A program made the translations under genes and the position numbers. Shown piece after piece: positions 61,357-64,000 of a stretch of 64,000 nt of DNA. The DNA is from Acinetobacter sp. C32I (GTDB lineage Bacteria > Pseudomonadota > Gammaproteobacteria > Pseudomonadales > Moraxellaceae): assembly GCF_023702715.1 (NCBI RefSeq), contig NZ_CP098480.1:434001-498000 (forward strand), written 5' to 3'. Under the pieces are notes generated by a model. The model was not told the origin of the DNA. It saw only the letters and a program-made list of their open reading frames with translations, and did no database searches. Numbering within the stretch: position 1 is the first letter of the stretch; each line of letters starts with the position of its first letter.

Positions 61357-62847
61357 ATGTCACGCAAGTGGTTAATTCTTGCAATTGTTGTATTGATCTA
61401 TATTCCTGTCGCGATTGATGCAACCATTTTACATGTGGCGACACCCACTTTGAGTGAGTCGCTTTCTTCCTCAGCCAACGAGCTGTTATGGATCATTGAT
61501 ATTTATTCACTGGTCATGGCGGGGCTGATTTTACCGATGGGTGCCTTAGGGGATCGTATTGGTTATAAACGCCTGATGATCATCGGTGCGGTGTTATTTG
61601 GTCTTGCCTCATTGGCAGCCGCATTTTCACCAACCGCATGGGTATTGATTGCTTCACGTGCTTTATTGGCCGTGGGCGGGGCAATGATTCTGCCTGCAAC
61701 TTTGTCCGCAGTGCGTAATACCTTCCTTGATGAAAAGCAGCGTAACTTCGCTTTAGGGATCTGGGCAACGGTCGGTGGTGGTGGCGCAGCCTTTGGCCCA
61801 TTACTGGGTGGTTTTTTGCTTGAGCATTTCCATTGGGGTTCAGTATTCCTCATCAATGTGCCCATTATGATTGCCGTGGTGGTATTGGCTGCACTCTTGA
61901 TCCCGAAGCAAACAGGCCAGCCAAAGCAAAATCTGAATTTGTTACAAGCCTTGGTCTTGGTGGTTGCTATCCTGAGTATGATTTACGCCGTGAAATCGGT
62001 GATGCATGGCTTTACTGTGTGGTCGATTTTAATTTTTGCCGTTGGTTTTAGTTTGTTGGTTGGCTTTATTCGTCAGCAGCTGACTTCAAAATCGCCAATG
62101 ATCGATATCCAATTGTTTAAACATCCTGTGATTGCAACAGGGGTCGTTATGGCGATTGTCTCGATGATGGCCTTGGTCGGATTCGAACTGTTGGTTTCGC
62201 AAGAGCTGCAATTTGTGTATCAGCTTTCGCCATTGGCAGCAGGGGCATTTATTCTACCGTTTATGATTGCGATTAGTTTGGGTGGTCCTATTGCCAGTAT
62301 GTTGGTCAATCGCTTTGGTCTACGCTCTGTCGCATCACTTGGTATGCTGATGAGTGCAATCAGTCTGTGGGGCTTGGCCAATACCAATTTGATGCAAGCA
62401 CAAATCCATGCATGGGCATGGATGGTGTTATTAGGTTTAAGTGTGGAAATTGCCTTGCTGTCTTCAACCTCAGCAATTATGTCCTCTGTTCCACCGAGCA
62501 AGGCCACTGCCGCAGGTGCGATTGAAGGGATGGCATACGAGTTAGGTGCAGGTTTAGGCATCGCATTTTTTGGTCTGATGTTGTCATGGTTCTATGCCAA
62601 CTCGATTGTGATTCCAAGCGATGTACCGAATAACATGCTGCAGCAGGCGAGTAGTTCAATTGGAGAAGCGATTCAAGTGGCAAAACAATTACAGCCAACA
62701 ATTGCTGAACATTTGATTCAAGCTGCAAAACAGGCCTTTAGCCAATCACATCGTTCCGTATTGAACGTGGCTGCGCTGTTGTTCTTGATTCTGTCGATTT
62801 TTATTTGGTTTGCTTTACCAAAGCGAGTCACAGTGGTTGAGGAATAA
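61357..62847 (+). CDS. DHA2 family MFS exporter, SmvA/QacA-like
   Basis: A 496-residue inner-membrane exporter with 14 predicted segments. The N-terminal VVLIYIPVAIDATILHVATPTLSESL and GRIGYKR-like GDRIGYKRLMIIGAV loop are DHA2 features, and the family relation is to SmvA, the methyl viologen and biguanide/quaternary amine exporter. It probably expels cationic biocides. The ATG at 61357 with a GAGG element is preferred over the TTG at 61336. A TetR gene is divergent. Confidence 0.9.
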   Translation: MSRKWLILAIVVLIYIPVAIDATILHVATPTLSESLSSSANELLWIIDIYSLVMAGLILPMGALGDRIGYKRLMIIGAVLFGLASLAAAFSPTAWVLIASRALLAVGGAMILPATLSAVRNTFLDEKQRNFALGIWATVGGGGAAFGPLLGGFLLEHFHWGSVFLINVPIMIAVVVLAALLIPKQTGQPKQNLNLLQALVLVVAILSMIYAVKSVMHGFTVWSILIFAVGFSLLVGFIRQQLTSKSPMIDIQLFKHPVIATGVVMAIVSMMALVGFELLVSQELQFVYQLSPLAAGAFILPFMIAISLGGPIASMLVNRFGLRSVASLGMLMSAISLWGLANTNLMQAQIHAWAWMVLLGLSVEIALLSSTSAIMSSVPPSKATAAGAIEGMAYELGAGLGIAFFGLMLSWFYANSIVIPSDVPNNMLQQASSSIGEAIQVAKQLQPTIAEHLIQAAKQAFSQSHRSVLNVAALLFLILSIFIWFALPKRVTVVEE

Positions 62848-62854
62848 TCATTGA

Positions 62855-62889
62855 CCCTGATCTAAAGTAATTTAGATCAGGGTGTTTTT
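62855..62889 (+). terminator. Rho-independent terminator after the exporter
   Basis: A perfect 12-bp stem CCCTGATCTAAA / TTTAGATCAGGG with a GTAA loop and TGTTTTT. Confidence 0.9.
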
Positions 62890-62994
62890 GTTGGGTTGAG
62901 CTTAAACTTCTAAAAACTTAACTTATTATTTTATAGCTTGTAGAATAAGATTGGATAAATGCATGAATATCAAAATGATATGAGAGTTTAAGCT

Positions 62995-63615
62995 ATGGAT
63001 GAGTTTTTTGAATATTTTATAGAGTCTGTAGGTGAGCCATGTGCTTATATTGAAGTACCATCATTCGCCTATACAAAATATAAGGGGATATTGCCAGATG
63101 CATTATTATCCTATTGGGAAGAATATGGATGGTCTCCCTTTGCAAACGGATTGATATGGTTAACCAATCCGGAGGACTACGAAGATATCGTACAAGAATG
63201 GATTGAAGGAATTCCTGAACTTGAAGGGTTAAAATGTTATGTTTTGGCTAGAACTGCATTTGGTAGTATGTATGCATTTCAGCCAGAAATGGCTCAAATA
63301 ATAAAGATACTTTGTGTCAAAGGTGTAATTGTTGGTAGTAAAGAAATAATTAGAACAAACAAGGAGTTGGAGGTGAAAACATTTTTTTCTAGTTGTAAAA
63401 AAAGAACATTTGATCTTGAGGATGATCATGGTAATTCATTATTTGATCAGGCATTCGAGAAATTTGGAGCACTTGAAGCGAATGAAGTATATGGTTTTCA
63501 GCCATTTTTAGTGCTTGGTGGCAAAGAGTCGATTGAGAATATCCAAAAAGTACGATTGGATGTACATTTGGATATTATGCGCCAATTTACTGATCTCCAG
63601 TTATATTTGATTTAA
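62995..63615 (+). CDS. GAD-like/DUF1851 domain protein, possible immunity protein
   Basis: A 206-residue soluble, acidic protein. The N-terminal half (YKGILPDALLSYWEEYGWSPFANGLIWLTNPEDYEDIVQEWI) matches the GAD-like domain, and the rest (LARTAFGSMYAFQ..., FLVLGGKESIENIQKVRLDVHLDIMRQF) resembles DUF1851, as in the T6SS immunity protein Tdi1. Immunity proteins block a partner toxin. No toxin gene is adjacent, so it is an orphan here. It lies between an SmvA-like exporter and yceF. Confidence 0.72.
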   Translation: MDEFFEYFIESVGEPCAYIEVPSFAYTKYKGILPDALLSYWEEYGWSPFANGLIWLTNPEDYEDIVQEWIEGIPELEGLKCYVLARTAFGSMYAFQPEMAQIIKILCVKGVIVGSKEIIRTNKELEVKTFFSSCKKRTFDLEDDHGNSLFDQAFEKFGALEANEVYGFQPFLVLGGKESIENIQKVRLDVHLDIMRQFTDLQLYLI

Positions 63616-63623
63616 GGAAACAC

Positions 63624-64000
63624 TTAAGGCGTATTGATCCCAAATTCACGTAAGATCTTACACAACTGAATCATCGGCAAGCCCATCAAGGTGGTTTGAT
63701 CATCACCCACCATTTTTTCAAATAAGCTAATCCCCAAGCTTTCACATTTAAAACTACCCGCACAATGCAAGGGCTGGTCAATCTCAATGTAGCGCTCAAT
63801 TTCTGCCAATGTCAGCTGACGGAATTTGACTTGGTAATGTTCAACCAGTGTCGTTTCAAAGCCAGATTGTAAATGTTGAACACTGAGCGCAGTGCTGAAA
63901 AATACGGTTTGACCCGAATTGGCTCGCAATTGTTGAATGGCATTTTCAACACTTAAGGGTTTACCTATAAAGTCATATGGAGCATGTTCGCGCCAAGCCA
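63624..64000 (-). CDS. yceF: Maf/YceF family nucleotide pyrophosphatase, 5' end outside the window
   Basis: The frame stays open to the right edge of the window, so the gene is cut; about 125 C-terminal residues are visible. Matches to E. coli YceF (m7GTP pyrophosphatase) include FIGKPLSVENA, FRQLTLAEIERYIEIDQPLHCAGSFK and TLMGLPMIQLCKILR. YceF hydrolyses 7-methyl-GTP to its monophosphate, a housecleaning role. It ends 8 bp from the stop of the convergent GAD-like gene. Confidence 0.9.
   Translation of the reverse strand, partial: AWREHAPYDFIGKPLSVENAIQQLRANSGQTVFFSTALSVQHLQSGFETTLVEHYQVKFRQLTLAEIERYIEIDQPLHCAGSFKCESLGISLFEKMVGDDQTTLMGLPMIQLCKILREFGINTP

Overview
The window is a chromosomal segment of an Acinetobacter-type gammaproteobacterium. 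The evidence is gene content and order: a PACE efflux gene (AceI type) divergent from a LysR regulator (AceR type), the iscRSUA-hscBA-fdx operon, recA-recX with the SRP RNA gene tail-to-tail with recX, a class III adenylate cyclase, and the AT-rich codon use of the genus. No transposase, integrase, phage gene, tRNA, rRNA or CRISPR array was seen. The ankyrin gene at the left edge and the yceF gene at the right edge are cut by the window.

Region by region. 1-7.6 kb: ankyrin protein, nucleoside deaminase, MFS exporter, a frameshifted small secreted protein, thiM, a zinc-ribbon protein, and a tandem trio of secreted DUF2147-type proteins, the first of which is frameshifted. 7.9-15.6 kb: pepN, a dienelactone hydrolase, an RDD membrane protein, a candidate structured RNA with its own sigma70-type promoter, a beta-barrel-like protein, an MgtC/SapB protein and a Kef-type antiporter. 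15.6-20.7 kb: a BenE-type transporter, a LeuE-type exporter, transaldolase, the AceR/AceI-like pair and a tautomerase. 20.8-28.3 kb: a small secreted protein, mfd, a HIT protein beside a membrane-anchored class III cyclase, and an Rrf2 regulator divergent from a thioredoxin-reductase-like enzyme. 28.4-33.8 kb: the isc operon on the minus strand, read from a promoter that carries an IscR type-1 site. 33.9-43.5 kb: a UbiJ-like SCP2 protein, a phasin, HU, PpiD, CpoB/YbgF, SRP RNA, recX, recA, hslR-yrfG, cysQ and a histidine phosphatase. 43.6-49.2 kb: a secreted repeat protein, a large M66 metalloprotease lipoprotein with a repeat stalk and a lectin-like C-terminus, an unidentified protein, and rpsT. 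49.4-54.6 kb: an SDR-rraA-GST operon, an unknown gene and a WG/Sel1 repeat protein. 54.7-64 kb: a thiolase with a basic low-complexity N-terminal tail divergent from a FabG4-like reductase and a MaoC hydratase, a serine hydrolase, a GNAT-TetR pair divergent from an SmvA-like exporter with paired operators, a GAD-like (DUF1851-type) protein and yceF.

Most of the window is housekeeping, with small regulatory modules that can be read directly: IscR at isc, paired TetR operators at the exporter, paired Rrf2-type dyads, and alternative hairpins in the recA leader. The least explained elements are the structured RNA at about 11.91-12.06 kb, the DUF2147 cluster with its hairpin-rich leader, the M66 lipoprotein, the tailed thiolase, and the small protein broken at a run of six Gs.
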